A stretch of DNA of 64,000 nucleotides from VRUE01 sp963824215 (GTDB taxonomy: Bacteria; Actinomycetota; Thermoleophilia; Solirubrobacterales; 70-9): positions 124,001 through 188,000 of the forward strand of contig CAWGOE010000001.1 of the NCBI GenBank assembly GCA_963824215.1, in the 5' to 3' direction. Shown piece after piece: positions 7,705 through 16,945 of the stretch (the first letter of the stretch is position 1; the number at the start of each line of letters is the position of its first letter). Below the pieces are notes generated by a model that did no database searches, was not told the origin of the DNA, and saw only the letters and a list, made by a program, of their open reading frames with translations. The translations under genes and the position numbers were made by a program.

Positions 7705-9084
7705 GTGGCCACTGCGCTGATCGATCGCAAGCAGGAGCTGACTCGCCTGCGCGAGGCGGTCGCGGACGCCCCGCAGCTTGTAGTCCTGCGCGGCAGGCGG
7801 CGCGTAGGCAAGAGCTTCCTGCTCGTGCACGCGCTCAAGCGAGGCCGCGGCGTCTTCTTCCAAGCCGACGAGCAGAACGAGCGTTCCCACCTCGACCTGC
7901 TGGCGCGCGAAGTGGCGCCGCTGCTGGGACCGCGGGTGCCGTTGCGGTTCGATTCGTGGGACGAGGCCCTAGCGACGATCGGCGAGCTCGCCCGCAACGA
8001 GCCGCTCGCCATCGTGCTCGACGAGTTCCAGTGGCTGACCGCTGCCCAACCCTCCCTGGAGTCGATCGTGCAACGCCATTGGGACGAGTGGCAACGGGAT
8101 CGCGTCCCAGTGACGCTGATCCTCAGCGGCAGCGCGCTGCGCCTGATGGAGGGGCTGCTGGAGCCCGGCGCCCCGCTTTATGGCCGGGCCGACTACCGAC
8201 CGCTGCTGGAACCCCTCGACTACCGCGATGCGTCCCTGTTCGCCTCGCGCCGACTCAGTGATGAGTCGAGGCTGCGGCGCTACGCGGTTCTCGGCGGAAC
8301 GCCCCAGTACCAAGTGTGGGCCGGAGCCGGGAATCTGCTCGAGCTGATCTCCGAGCGCATCCTCAGGAAGGGTGAGTCGCTCTACGAGGAGCCCCTGCAC
8401 CTGCTGAGAGAGGAGCAGGAGATCCGCGATCCGGGCACCTACTTCGCCATCGTCAAGGAGATCGCCGCCGGGCGCACTCGGGTCGGTGAGATCTCAAACG
8501 CAACCCAGATCTCGACCCCGAACCTGACCAAGATGCTCGCCCGGCTCGAGGCGCTGGGCTACCTCCAGGGACGCTCGCCCTTGACCCCCAAGGGCCCCGA
8601 GACAAGGCGCACCAGCTACCGCCTCGCCGACCCCTTCTTCCGCTTCTGGTTTCGCTTCGTCTTTCCAAACCGGAGCCTGCTGGAGCGGGGCCGGGTCGAG
8701 GAGGTGCTGCGGATCGTCGAGCGCGACATGGACACCTACATGGGTCTGGCCTTCGAGGACTGCTGCCGCGATTGGGTCGGCCGCTTCGCCGGGGCAACCC
8801 TGCCGGCCTCCCAGCAAGTGGGGAGCTGGTGGTCGCGAGACGGGCAGACCGAGATCGACGTGGTCGGGGTCTCCCGAGGCCGCTACGACCTGCTGGCTTC
8901 CTGCAAGTGGACGAAGACGGCGCCGGCCTCGGCGCTCGAGCAGCTGCTCGAGCAGCGTGACTCACTTCCCAGGGCCGGCAGCGCGAAGCTGGCGATCTTC
9001 TCCCGAGGCTTTTCGCGAAAGCTCGAGCAAAGGGCCGCGGAGGAGGGGGTCGCACTGATCGGCGTCGAGCAGCTTTTCGGGTAG
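7705..9084 (+). CDS. ATPase with C-terminal DUF234 (nuclease-fold) domain
   Basis: The GTG at 7705 gives 459 residues beginning VATALIDRKQELTRLREAV. An upstream in-frame extension is rejected because TATACT lies 7 nt before this GTG. Walker A is LRGRRRVGKSFL and Walker B is LAIVLDEFQWL. Arg/Asp-rich AAA elements follow (LSGSALRLME, RADYRPLLEPL). A winged helix (TQISTPNLTKMLARLEALGYL) and a C-terminal DUF234-like domain (LADPFFRFWFRFVFPN, then TEIDVVGVSRGRYDLLASCKW) complete the archaeal-ATPase/DUF234 architecture. The last domain resembles a degenerate PD-(D/E)xK fold. Such proteins are usually single-gene units of unknown target. Confidence 0.88.
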   Translation: MATALIDRKQELTRLREAVADAPQLVVLRGRRRVGKSFLLVHALKRGRGVFFQADEQNERSHLDLLAREVAPLLGPRVPLRFDSWDEALATIGELARNEPLAIVLDEFQWLTAAQPSLESIVQRHWDEWQRDRVPVTLILSGSALRLMEGLLEPGAPLYGRADYRPLLEPLDYRDASLFASRRLSDESRLRRYAVLGGTPQYQVWAGAGNLLELISERILRKGESLYEEPLHLLREEQEIRDPGTYFAIVKEIAAGRTRVGEISNATQISTPNLTKMLARLEALGYLQGRSPLTPKGPETRRTSYRLADPFFRFWFRFVFPNRSLLERGRVEEVLRIVERDMDTYMGLAFEDCCRDWVGRFAGATLPASQQVGSWWSRDGQTEIDVVGVSRGRYDLLASCKWTKTAPASALEQLLEQRDSLPRAGSAKLAIFSRGFSRKLEQRAAEEGVALIGVEQLFG

Positions 9085-9091
9085 CGCGCGA

Positions 9092-9164
<73 letters not shown>

Positions 9165-9192
9165 GGAACGATCAACTTTAGCGGTGCGCTGT

Positions 9193-9669
9193 TCAGGCCG
9201 GGCCTTCGAGGGCCGCTCGCCGTGCCTCGGCGGCGCCGAGGTAGGGGGTGAGGACGAACTGAATCGCCTCTGGGGCCAGGGCGGGAAGCTCAGCATGGCG
9301 ATCGAAGTTGAGCCGCTGCGCGATCAGCATCGCGACCCCGCCGACCATCGTCTTCTCCGTGATCTCGGGCAGCCAGTCGCCCTCCGGGCGCTCCGCCCTA
9401 CCCGCTCGCAGGGCGTCGGCGAAGTAGTCGATCATCCGGTCGTAGCGCTCGAAGCCGGCCCTGCCACCAGCCATCGCATCGTTGGTCAGCACCTGGGCCG
9501 CGTCGGGGTCCGCCGCCGCGAAGGCGAGCGCCGTGCGGATGCCGGCCGCGGCTCGAGCGGGCCACTCGTCCTCCCCGGCGCAGGCCGTCTCGATGCGGAT
9601 CTGCAGGCGGGCGAGAGCGGACTCGAAGGCGCTTACAGAGTCATCCGGGTGCTGGGCCCCGTCGCTCAT
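9193..9669 (-). CDS. Orphan TetR-type C-terminal (ligand-binding) domain protein
   Basis: Starting at ATG 9669 (MSDGAQHPDDSVSAFESAL) the product is 158 residues. It is all-helical in character, and its C-terminal half (KTMVGGVAMLIAQRL, then FVLTPYLGAAEA) matches the C-terminal halves of the three TetR proteins at 46-48 kb (GGVTGLIADELV, FATLVPYIGPDAA). There is no N-terminal helix-turn-helix. The start lies 29 nt inside the upstream 945-residue gene, so no room exists for a DNA-binding domain. It may be a ligand-binding partner or a decayed regulator. Confidence 0.7.
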   Translation of the reverse strand: MSDGAQHPDDSVSAFESALARLQIRIETACAGEDEWPARAAAGIRTALAFAAADPDAAQVLTNDAMAGGRAGFERYDRMIDYFADALRAGRAERPEGDWLPEITEKTMVGGVAMLIAQRLNFDRHAELPALAPEAIQFVLTPYLGAAEARRAALEGPA

Positions 9670-12478
9670 TCCCCGCCGCCCCACGCCGCATCTTTTGAGC
9701 CTGCTTCTGCCCCCGCTTACGCGCCTTACCGCACTGAGCCTCCATAACCGGCTTGATCCCATGCCTTTTGCCGTTCTGCCCGACGAAGTCAGCATTGGCC
9801 CTGGACTTAGCGCCGCAGAGATCGCGGCTATTGACGATCAGTCCCTTCTTGGCCCCCTGCATCTTGACCACGACTTTCGTGATCGGGGCGTCAGGGAGAT
9901 CAGTGAAGGTAGCTCTGATGCCGCCGTTCTTTGAGTCGATGCGGGCGACCGCTTCGATGTCGACGATTCCGTGTAGAGAGGCGACGAAGTCGGGCAGGTT
10001 GTGGTTTGAGGAGCGGAGGTAGACCGGGCCGCTTAGTGGCTCCTCAAGCAATGGGGTGTGAGCGGTCGCTTGGCCATAGATCGATCCTTTCGGACAGCCG
10101 CCGCCGTTGCCTCCGTTGGCCGCGTACTGCACCCGGGTGCAGATCGTGCGGATGTGGGCTTGGTCGAGGAAGGCCGATGAGGGCAGGCGCAGGACAAGTC
10201 CCTCGAGGTTGGCGTCGCCTGCGCGTGGCCTGTAGGTGCCGGTCAGGGCTGGGTGGGACCCACGCTTGGTTCCGCCCTTCAGCTTCAAGCCAAGGCGTGG
10301 CTTGAAGGCGAGGTTGGCGCAATCTGCTGCCTGGAAGCGAGCTGCGACTGAGTGTGGTGAGTCGTCGTTGACGCTGAAGGCATCCACCCCTCCGCCCCAG
10401 AGCTTCGCCTGGGTCGAAGTGGATTCGCAGGAGGTCGGGTTGAAGATCCAGCTCGGTCGATCGACGTGGACCCTGATGTCCCTGACCTTCAGCGGGATGC
10501 CTCTGAGGATGTGGGGGATCGGGTCCGAGGATGCTCCGTCCGCTTCGGCTTGGGCGGTCCTCGGGTTGAAGCGAAGCGCCAGGCGGACTACTACGGTGCC
10601 TACGTCGAAGGGTCCGGCGACTGCGGGGACGATCGCCACCACGCTGAGCGGAGCGCCTTTGTAGGGGCCGGCTAGGTAGAGGTTGCCTGGGACGTAGAGC
10701 AGGGTCCCTCCCACTCCGGCGCCGGTCTCGGTGCGGCCGATCTTGGAGTTAGCCGGGCACGATGGAGCGCTCAGCTCTTCGACTCCGCCGTGAGGGCCAG
10801 TTCTTGACTGGGCCTGGGCGATCTGGGCATCTGAGCATTTGCCTACTCCGGCCAGGGAGGCGAGCACGCCTGGTGGCAGCGTGGTCGAGATCTTGGTCAG
10901 GTCCTGATCGCCGTCCTTGCGGGTCAGGCGCATCTGCAGGGGTGAGAAGGCGCCGGCTGAGTTGGAGAGCGTTCCGGCTTCGAAGCCGGGGTTGAAAGGT
11001 GGCACGCCCCCTGGTGGACAGGCGCCGCCGTCGACTCCGCGCTCGATCCCGAAGACCGAGGTGGCGATCGTGGCTTTGGTCGGGTTTGAGAAGGGATAGA
11101 GCTCGGCTTTGGTGGTGTAGGAGCCGCAGGCTGGTGGGGTGATCAGGGCCGCGCGGCCACCTTCGCGGAAGTGGAGCTTGAAGTCGGTGTATGGGAGGGG
11201 CGGGAGGTTCTCGAAGGTGGTTACGAGTTGACCCGTACTTGGATTGGGTTCCACCTTGCCGGCCTGCTTTACCAAGACGCCACGCTCTGGCACGCGGGCG
11301 ACTATGTATAGGGCTATCAGGGAGCCCGATGGGTTGTTATATGGCTCGGCCAGGTAGAGGGAGCCCTCGATCAGGGCTTCCACCAGTGGCGAGTGGCCTA
11401 CTATCGAGCCGATTTTCGATGCTTGGGGGCAGCCCTGGCCTGGAGCGGTATCGGCTTTCTCGGCTTTGTATTGGTCTTCGCTGCAGACGCCGACCCCTTC
11501 AGCCAGAGCGGGGTTCGCGGTAACACCCACCGGCAGCGTCACGCGGACTTTGTGCGGCTGGGTTTCGGCGATCGCGCCTGCGGCCAAAAGGCCCTGGTTT
11601 GGCAACTTCAGTTCGAAATCGAGCCCGGTCGGATTCTCGGCCAAGCGGCCGGTCGTCTGGGCGGCGATTTTGGGGGCGAAGGGGACCGAATCGCAGCGCA
11701 ACAGCGGGTCTGGGGAGCCGAGCGCTGGGACCGACTCGGAGACGAAGGCACCAGGGGCGAGTTTGGAGTCCGCCCGCAGCGTTATCTGCAGCGTCTCATC
11801 GCAAGTCGTGGGCAGGGTGAGGAATGGGAGGGGGGGAGCGTCTGAGGGGACCGGTTTGCCGCCTTTGATTGCCTCCGAGCCACGTTCAGCGTCATGGCTC
11901 GGGTCCGCCGGGACCCCCCAGATCGTCTCGGTTCCGGCGATCACCGCAGTTGGGATGTTGAAGGCGCCGACCGTGAGCCCGTAGCCCTCCTCGCTTCTGA
12001 CCGAGGCGCTCTGCAGCACGTTCAGGTTGACCCCGCCGCCGCCGATCTGCCCGGCGATGCCCGGTGGGGGCTCGAGGTTGAAGATCGGCACCGGAACCTC
12101 GCCGAGGTCGGGCAGGATGGCGTTGAGAACGCCGACTTGGGTGTTCGGGGGGCACTTGGGGAAAACACCCTCGAATGCGGCGCGCGAGCAGCGCGGCACA
12201 GCCAACGGGTTGCCGACCAGGCCCGGCGGCAGCTCGGCGACGATGTCGCGCGCTTCGCCGCCTTCGAGCGCTCCACCGGCGTCGGTGTTGAAGGCGAAGC
12301 TGACCTTGTATGAGTAGGGGTGTGCGCCCGCTTCAGTGGCGAGCGTGCCGTTTTTGTTCTCAGCGGCGGCGGAGACGCTGCCGGGTACGAAGCCGAAGTC
12401 GGCTTGCGCCGCGGCTGGCACAACGAGGCACAGCCCAAGGGCGATCAGCGACGCGAGGAGCCTTGCCTGCCGAATCAT
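9641..12478 (-). CDS. Large secreted protein with four internal repeats (cassette 1, downstream gene)
   Basis: The 945-residue product has a clear Sec signal peptide (LLASLIALGLCLVVPAAAQA, cleavage near residue 26). I see four tandem units, beginning near residues 84, 315, 535 and 785. Each opens with LPPG- or LPxx-like sequence, then a Cys followed by CPxxSxIG-like and G-x-vYL-x-xPY segments (LPPGLVGNPLAVPRCS, LPVGVTANPALAEGVGVCS, LPPGVLASLAGVGKCS, LPSSAFLDQAHIRTICT). The C-terminus is a basic tail (CGKARKRGQKQAQKMRRG). It is paralogous along its length to the 971-residue gene at 17.7-20.6 kb. Its ATG overlaps the stop of the NHL/PD40 gene (ATGA). I do not recognise a described family; an extracellular structural or adhesive role is a guess. 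Confidence 0.88.
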   Translation of the reverse strand: MIRQARLLASLIALGLCLVVPAAAQADFGFVPGSVSAAAENKNGTLATEAGAHPYSYKVSFAFNTDAGGALEGGEARDIVAELPPGLVGNPLAVPRCSRAAFEGVFPKCPPNTQVGVLNAILPDLGEVPVPIFNLEPPPGIAGQIGGGGVNLNVLQSASVRSEEGYGLTVGAFNIPTAVIAGTETIWGVPADPSHDAERGSEAIKGGKPVPSDAPPLPFLTLPTTCDETLQITLRADSKLAPGAFVSESVPALGSPDPLLRCDSVPFAPKIAAQTTGRLAENPTGLDFELKLPNQGLLAAGAIAETQPHKVRVTLPVGVTANPALAEGVGVCSEDQYKAEKADTAPGQGCPQASKIGSIVGHSPLVEALIEGSLYLAEPYNNPSGSLIALYIVARVPERGVLVKQAGKVEPNPSTGQLVTTFENLPPLPYTDFKLHFREGGRAALITPPACGSYTTKAELYPFSNPTKATIATSVFGIERGVDGGACPPGGVPPFNPGFEAGTLSNSAGAFSPLQMRLTRKDGDQDLTKISTTLPPGVLASLAGVGKCSDAQIAQAQSRTGPHGGVEELSAPSCPANSKIGRTETGAGVGGTLLYVPGNLYLAGPYKGAPLSVVAIVPAVAGPFDVGTVVVRLALRFNPRTAQAEADGASSDPIPHILRGIPLKVRDIRVHVDRPSWIFNPTSCESTSTQAKLWGGGVDAFSVNDDSPHSVAARFQAADCANLAFKPRLGLKLKGGTKRGSHPALTGTYRPRAGDANLEGLVLRLPSSAFLDQAHIRTICTRVQYAANGGNGGGCPKGSIYGQATAHTPLLEEPLSGPVYLRSSNHNLPDFVASLHGIVDIEAVARIDSKNGGIRATFTDLPDAPITKVVVKMQGAKKGLIVNSRDLCGAKSRANADFVGQNGKRHGIKPVMEAQCGKARKRGQKQAQKMRRGAAGNERRGPAPG

Positions 12479-15400
12479 CGCCCGCCTCCTTGGTTGTGGC
12501 GCGCTTGGGCCTTTTTGCCTTGGCGCTTTCGATTCGCGTTCACACAGCGGGTCTTGCCCTTGCGGCGCACCTTGCGCTTTGGCTTGGGGCAGCGTTTGTT
12601 CGTCGGGCCGCCCTGCTTCAGGTTGCCGGCCCCCGTGAAGCCCGAGGCGGGCGTCGGATAGGCCGGCACGATCGGTGAGGGCTGGCAGGCTTCACCCTGG
12701 CACTCGCCCCCGCCGCTTTGCGCAGTGTTCGGGAAGCCGCCGCCTTCGCGGGCGACGTATACGTCGACCAGTTTGTCGCGGTCTTCGAGCACCAGTTGAT
12801 CGCGGGTGGTGAAGAAGGCGTTCTTGCCCGCTGGATCGGCGGCGAGGAAGTTGGAGTCATACGGTTCGCGCCCGGCTGAGATCAGTGAGACGCAGCCGCG
12901 TTCGCGTTTGCAGTCGCCGATTCCTTGGGGCTCGTACTGGTAGATGTCTTCGACGTTCTCGTTGGTGTCGCGGATGGTGAGCGCGTCCTGGCTGTCGAAG
13001 TAGAGGCGGCCGGCGTTGCTCAGGTAGCGGGGCTGGGGCTGGGGGTCTAGCTCACCCGGGACGGGGGACAGCAACGGCAGGGTCGAGGGGCCGTGCGGCG
13101 CTTCGCCGCTCGGGTTACACGATGGGCAGATCAGCTCTTCCGTGGCCGAGTCATAGAGGTAGACCTGCTTGCAGGCCGAGGTTTTGAAGACGGGGGGAGA
13201 TTCTCCCGCGAGTTCGCATAGCCCAACGTTCTCGAAGCCGTCGATCAGCGCCGCCTTGGAGCGGAAGGCGAGCCAGCGGCCATCGGGGCTGGCCTGGGCC
13301 AGACGATTTGCGGGTGAGGCCGTCCAGGTTCCAGACGTCGCGCCCCCTCCCGGGTTATCGTCGGCTCCGACCGTATGCGCTAGCGTTGCGACGTAGCGCG
13401 CCACGCCACCCTCCTCCCAGGCATAGAGGTTGGCCTGGCCGGCCTGGGCGACCGCGCCCTGATCGTTCGGCGCTTCGTCGAGCACTGCGGTATCTACGAA
13501 GTAGATCTTCGAGAGGTCCTCGCTTTGGCCGGTGATCCCCAGGAACCCGCCTTCGCTTTCGCTTAGGTCAATCGGCGGGGCGGCGAGGTCCTCGACGTCA
13601 TAGAGCAACCCGTTCGTGAGAAGAACCTTGGAGCCATCGGCCGAGGCGGTGAGGAATTTGCCGCTCGCGTCGGGGATTTCCTCGGTGCTCGTCCCGTCCT
13701 TGCGGACATAAACCTGGCCGCTTTCTGAGCTCCAAAAGACACGCGAGCCATCGTCTGAGATCGCGTGGGAGAGGTTGGAGGTTTCGCCCTGCGCCTGGTT
13801 CTTCGAACCGAAGAAGGCCCCTGGGACGGTGGTTTCGTCGGGCAGCACGTTGACGAGCCGCAGCGTCGCGCCGTCGTACTCATAGAGGTTGTTTTTGGTC
13901 GCGCCACCGTCGAGCGCCGATGGGACCGAGCCTTCGAGAGCGTCGTTGGCGGCGAAGAAGTGGCGGCTGAAGTCCTTCGAAGCGCCCGCATAGGCGATCG
14001 AGAAGAAGGGGCCTTCGGGCCTGTTCGGCGGCGCGCTCGCCAGGAGCGGCGAGAGCGCTCCGGGATTCGCCGAAGGCTGGCGGTAGAGGTTCGCGTAGTT
14101 GGCCGGGGCTGAGGGTGAGAGCGTTGGCAGCCCTTGGTAGAGGACCCCTTCGCTCAGATCTGCGTTGAAGGCTCGGTATCCCTGGTCGTTGGATCCCATC
14201 AGGGCCGGGCTCAGGTTCGTCGTCCGCCATCCCGTATTGGTGCGTTTTGAGAGGTACTCGTTGTATACGGACGCGCCTTCCCCTAAGGAGAAGGCGGAGC
14301 CCGAGTAGACAATCGCCTCGCCATCGGCTGAGATCTGCCGGGGGAAGACCTCTGAGAGCGCGCCGGGCTTGCATTCGGTTCCGCAGCTGCCGAGTTCGGG
14401 GTATAGCGGGAAGGGCTCTCCACCATGCTTCTCGGCCGGGGTGACGAGCTCATAGGCGCGCCCGTCAGACAGGCCAGATGGAGTGGTGGGGTAGGTGCGA
14501 AAGCTCTTTGCCTCGCCTTCTGCCGTTCCTTCGATGTTGGTGGCCACCACGCGGAAGCGGTAGGCGGTGCCCGGCTCGAGGCCCGAGACCGGGACCGAGG
14601 CCGGCAGCGTCGCCAGGCCACCGCCGAGCGATGCCCCGCCTACCGGAGCTTCGCTTGCCCCGCCGAAGCGGTCGCCGGGTTCGTTCGCTTCATAGGCCGC
14701 CTCGGTCAGGTACTGGAAGACGTAGGTCGTGTTCTCGCCGTTGGGGTTGATCTCAGCCTTCAGCAATGCCGAAGATTCCCCCACGCCCAAGACCGACTGC
14801 GATTCGATCTCCGGCACTTTGCTCACCGGCTGGGCGAAGATGTGGCCGATTCCTCTTTCTTCGGGGCGATCCGTGCCGTCGGCTGCGTAGAGGACACCGG
14901 GAGGGCGGCCTTCTTCATAGCTGAGGGCCGGGTTGAAGGCGAGCGGGAGTATTTCGCCTGCCCCCGGTTTCGGGTTGAACGGGATCGTCCCGACCTCTTC
15001 GAATTCGCCTTCTGGGTTGCAGGGGCTCAGCTGGTGGATTTCTTTTTTGCCTTTGGAGCTGTAGAAGAAGGGCGCGCCGGTGGCCGGGTCGACGGTGACC
15101 GACTGGATCCCCCCCGCCGTGAACTGGAACTCGCATACCGGCGTCAGGCGATCGGCCGGCGAGAACTCGTAGATCGCGTCTTCGCTGTGGGTGTAAAGGT
15201 TGCCCGCGTTGTCCGTCGCCAGGCCTATGGGGATGTAGTTCGGCCCCTGGGGAAAAGGGGCGATGTCGTGGTCGCGGCCCGCGTAGACGCCGGCTTCGAA
15301 GACCATCACCCGCTCCTCGGCACCCGAGGCGGCGCTGGGGGCCTTCGCGTCCGCCACATAGACCACGCCGCCGTTGCTCACCGCGATACTGCCCAGTCGG

Positions 15401-15993
15401 TTGATGGTATGTATTTTCCCCGGCCCTTCGTCGAAGGATTCGCCGGACGCCCCGTGCTCGCCGAAGCTCGCCAGCAGTTCGGAGCCATCGGCGCTGAACA
15501 CCTGGATTACTCCGTTTTTGCGTGCCAGGTCGAGCACGTATACCCGGCCGGTGCTCTGTTCCACTGCGACCCCCATTGGAGCGTTGAATTGGCCAGATCC
15601 TTCCCCTCTTGGTGCGGAAAGATTGATAAGCGCGCAGGTCGGGTAAGCACTTTCCCCATCGGGCCCGCAACGCTGGAATTCGTTTTGGCTGTTCCCGACA
15701 CCCCATCCCCAGGCTTCGCGGAGTTCACCGGTCCGGCTGTAACGGATCACTCGCCGCCCTGCACTACCGACCGCATAGACGGTCCCGGCCGGCACGCCGC
15801 CGGTGCCGGTCGTGTTCACCGCCAGCCCGGTCGCTCGCAACTGTTCGTTTTTGCCGAAGTCGGCTACCTGCTCATAGCTGGCCGAGGCGGAGGTGGCGGT
15901 CAGGAAGCCCGCGGTTAGAAGGAGGCAGAGCGCGAGGCCGAGCCGCCTCGGGGCGGTATCCAGATGGCTGTTCTTGTGCTCTGCGTGCTCCAC
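12475..15993 (-). CDS. Secreted NHL/FnIII/PD40 beta-propeller protein (cassette 1, upstream gene)
   Basis: I start at GTG 15993 because GGGAG lies 5 nt upstream and a signal peptide follows directly (LGLALCLLLTAGFLTATSAS). A longer frame to 16152 would overlap the collagen-like gene. The 1172-residue product has NHL-type propeller repeats (~35-400; FNAPMGVAVEQSTGRVYVLD, IGLATDNAGNLYTH) and an FnIII-like domain (~415-520; INPNGENTTYVFQY, LEPGTAYRFRVVATN). A second propeller of PD40/TolB-like repeats follows (~540-1110; SDDGSRVFWSS, SPDGRWLAFRS). The basic tail has two Cys (RCPKPKRKVRRKGKTRC). It is coupled to the next gene by ATGA. A surface-assembly role is inferred. Confidence 0.88.
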   Translation of the reverse strand: MEHAEHKNSHLDTAPRRLGLALCLLLTAGFLTATSASASYEQVADFGKNEQLRATGLAVNTTGTGGVPAGTVYAVGSAGRRVIRYSRTGELREAWGWGVGNSQNEFQRCGPDGESAYPTCALINLSAPRGEGSGQFNAPMGVAVEQSTGRVYVLDLARKNGVIQVFSADGSELLASFGEHGASGESFDEGPGKIHTINRLGSIAVSNGGVVYVADAKAPSAASGAEERVMVFEAGVYAGRDHDIAPFPQGPNYIPIGLATDNAGNLYTHSEDAIYEFSPADRLTPVCEFQFTAGGIQSVTVDPATGAPFFYSSKGKKEIHQLSPCNPEGEFEEVGTIPFNPKPGAGEILPLAFNPALSYEEGRPPGVLYAADGTDRPEERGIGHIFAQPVSKVPEIESQSVLGVGESSALLKAEINPNGENTTYVFQYLTEAAYEANEPGDRFGGASEAPVGGASLGGGLATLPASVPVSGLEPGTAYRFRVVATNIEGTAEGEAKSFRTYPTTPSGLSDGRAYELVTPAEKHGGEPFPLYPELGSCGTECKPGALSEVFPRQISADGEAIVYSGSAFSLGEGASVYNEYLSKRTNTGWRTTNLSPALMGSNDQGYRAFNADLSEGVLYQGLPTLSPSAPANYANLYRQPSANPGALSPLLASAPPNRPEGPFFSIAYAGASKDFSRHFFAANDALEGSVPSALDGGATKNNLYEYDGATLRLVNVLPDETTVPGAFFGSKNQAQGETSNLSHAISDDGSRVFWSSESGQVYVRKDGTSTEEIPDASGKFLTASADGSKVLLTNGLLYDVEDLAAPPIDLSESEGGFLGITGQSEDLSKIYFVDTAVLDEAPNDQGAVAQAGQANLYAWEEGGVARYVATLAHTVGADDNPGGGATSGTWTASPANRLAQASPDGRWLAFRSKAALIDGFENVGLCELAGESPPVFKTSACKQVYLYDSATEELICPSCNPSGEAPHGPSTLPLLSPVPGELDPQPQPRYLSNAGRLYFDSQDALTIRDTNENVEDIYQYEPQGIGDCKRERGCVSLISAGREPYDSNFLAADPAGKNAFFTTRDQLVLEDRDKLVDVYVAREGGGFPNTAQSGGGECQGEACQPSPIVPAYPTPASGFTGAGNLKQGGPTNKRCPKPKRKVRRKGKTRCVNANRKRQGKKAQARHNQGGGR

Positions 15994-16037
15994 TTTGGCT
16001 CCCTGATCGTTTTGTGTCCGCGTCTTGGCGGCCGCTT

Positions 16038-16068
16038 CCCTCCTCGCCGCGTATCGAGGCGAGGAGGG
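16038..16068. repeat. 11-bp perfect hairpin between collagen-like and NHL genes
   Basis: CCCTCCTCGCC and GGCGAGGAGGG flank a 9-nt loop in the 100-nt gap between the two minus-strand genes. It has no T-tract in either direction, so it is either an inefficient terminator or an mRNA processing/stability element. Its downstream edge on the minus strand carries GGGAAGCGGCC, the loop/stem sequence that recurs in the two surface-operon leaders. Confidence 0.55.
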
Positions 16069-16093
16069 CTGCTCAATAGGTAGATCCCCTAGG

Positions 16094-16945
16094 TCATGGC
16101 CCCGCGAGCGGCGCGGTGACAGCCCAGGTGCCTCGAGCTTCGACCGTCGCAACTAGTTCTTCTTCCAGGCTGCCCACAAGAACGGCGACGTCCAGCCTCG
16201 CCCCGCTGACGCCATACGAGGAGAACGTGCCTTGTATGTCGGTCGCTTCCAAGGCGCTGGATCCATTTTGGATTTCGTCGAACTGGGTGTAGACGCAGAG
16301 GAAGCCGGGTTCCGCGTCGGGTTCGGTGAGGGACCCGGGGCAGTTCGCGTTGAATTCTTCGTTTTCGGTTTTTTCCTGATTGAAGGCGAACGCGCTTTCC
16401 AGGCCGCCCGGCTCGGCCAGCGGGATCGGGAAGGAGATCGAGTCAGACGCGACCATGAACCCCATCGTGCTCGTGGTGAGGGCCCAAACCCCGGTCTCGG
16501 TTTTGCCCGGCGGCAGCGTGCCGCCGGCCGGCCATGGCTCGCCCTGCGGGCCTTCTTTGCCGTTGCAGACGTTGGTCGAGGTGGTTTTGAGGGTGTATTT
16601 GACTCCGGTCACCCCTACGCCACAGGCGCCGCCGGCGGCGATGGGCGCGCCGGTTACGGAGTCGCCGGCTGCGCCGTTGTTACCGGTATCGCCCTTGTCA
16701 CCCTTGGCGCCGGCATCGCCCTTCGCGCCAGCTGGACCTGCTGGGCCTGCCGGTCCTGCGGGTCCGGTGTCGCCCTTGGGCCCCTTCGGTCCGCGTGGGC
16801 CCTTCTTGGCCTTGGCTGAGGCGCTTGCATCACCTGAGCCGCTGTTGTCTGAAGCTGCGTAGGCGCCGCCGAGCATGGCGAACACGAGGGCGATCACCGA
16901 GATCACACCCGGGATGCCGAAGCGGTTGCGTAGTGGCGAGAGCAT
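16094..16945 (-). CDS. Secreted collagen-like protein
   Basis: The 283-residue product starts with a signal or anchor segment (VISVIALVFAMLGGAYAAS). A short Ser/Ala/Lys linker leads to about 15 Gly-X-Y triplets at ~50-95 (GPRGPKGPKGDTGPAGPAG, GAKGDAGAKGDKGDTG). A ~180-residue globular C-terminal domain follows with four Cys (CGVGV, NVCNGKEG, NANCPG, GFLCVYT). Pro in X and Lys-Gly-Asp triplets are hallmarks of bacterial collagen triple helices. The protein is therefore probably trimeric, with the C-domain as foldase or binding head. AAGGAG lies 10 nt before the ATG. It is the first gene of the cassette-1 operon behind the promoter at 17075-17104. Confidence 0.88.
   Translation of the reverse strand: MLSPLRNRFGIPGVISVIALVFAMLGGAYAASDNSGSGDASASAKAKKGPRGPKGPKGDTGPAGPAGPAGPAGAKGDAGAKGDKGDTGNNGAAGDSVTGAPIAAGGACGVGVTGVKYTLKTTSTNVCNGKEGPQGEPWPAGGTLPPGKTETGVWALTTSTMGFMVASDSISFPIPLAEPGGLESAFAFNQEKTENEEFNANCPGSLTEPDAEPGFLCVYTQFDEIQNGSSALEATDIQGTFSSYGVSGARLDVAVLVGSLEEELVATVEARGTWAVTAPLAGP

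Noticed and set aside
16780..16840. Tandem DNA repeat in the collagen-like gene as a mobile element
   Set aside because: The repetition reflects Gly-X-Y codons, not a separate element.
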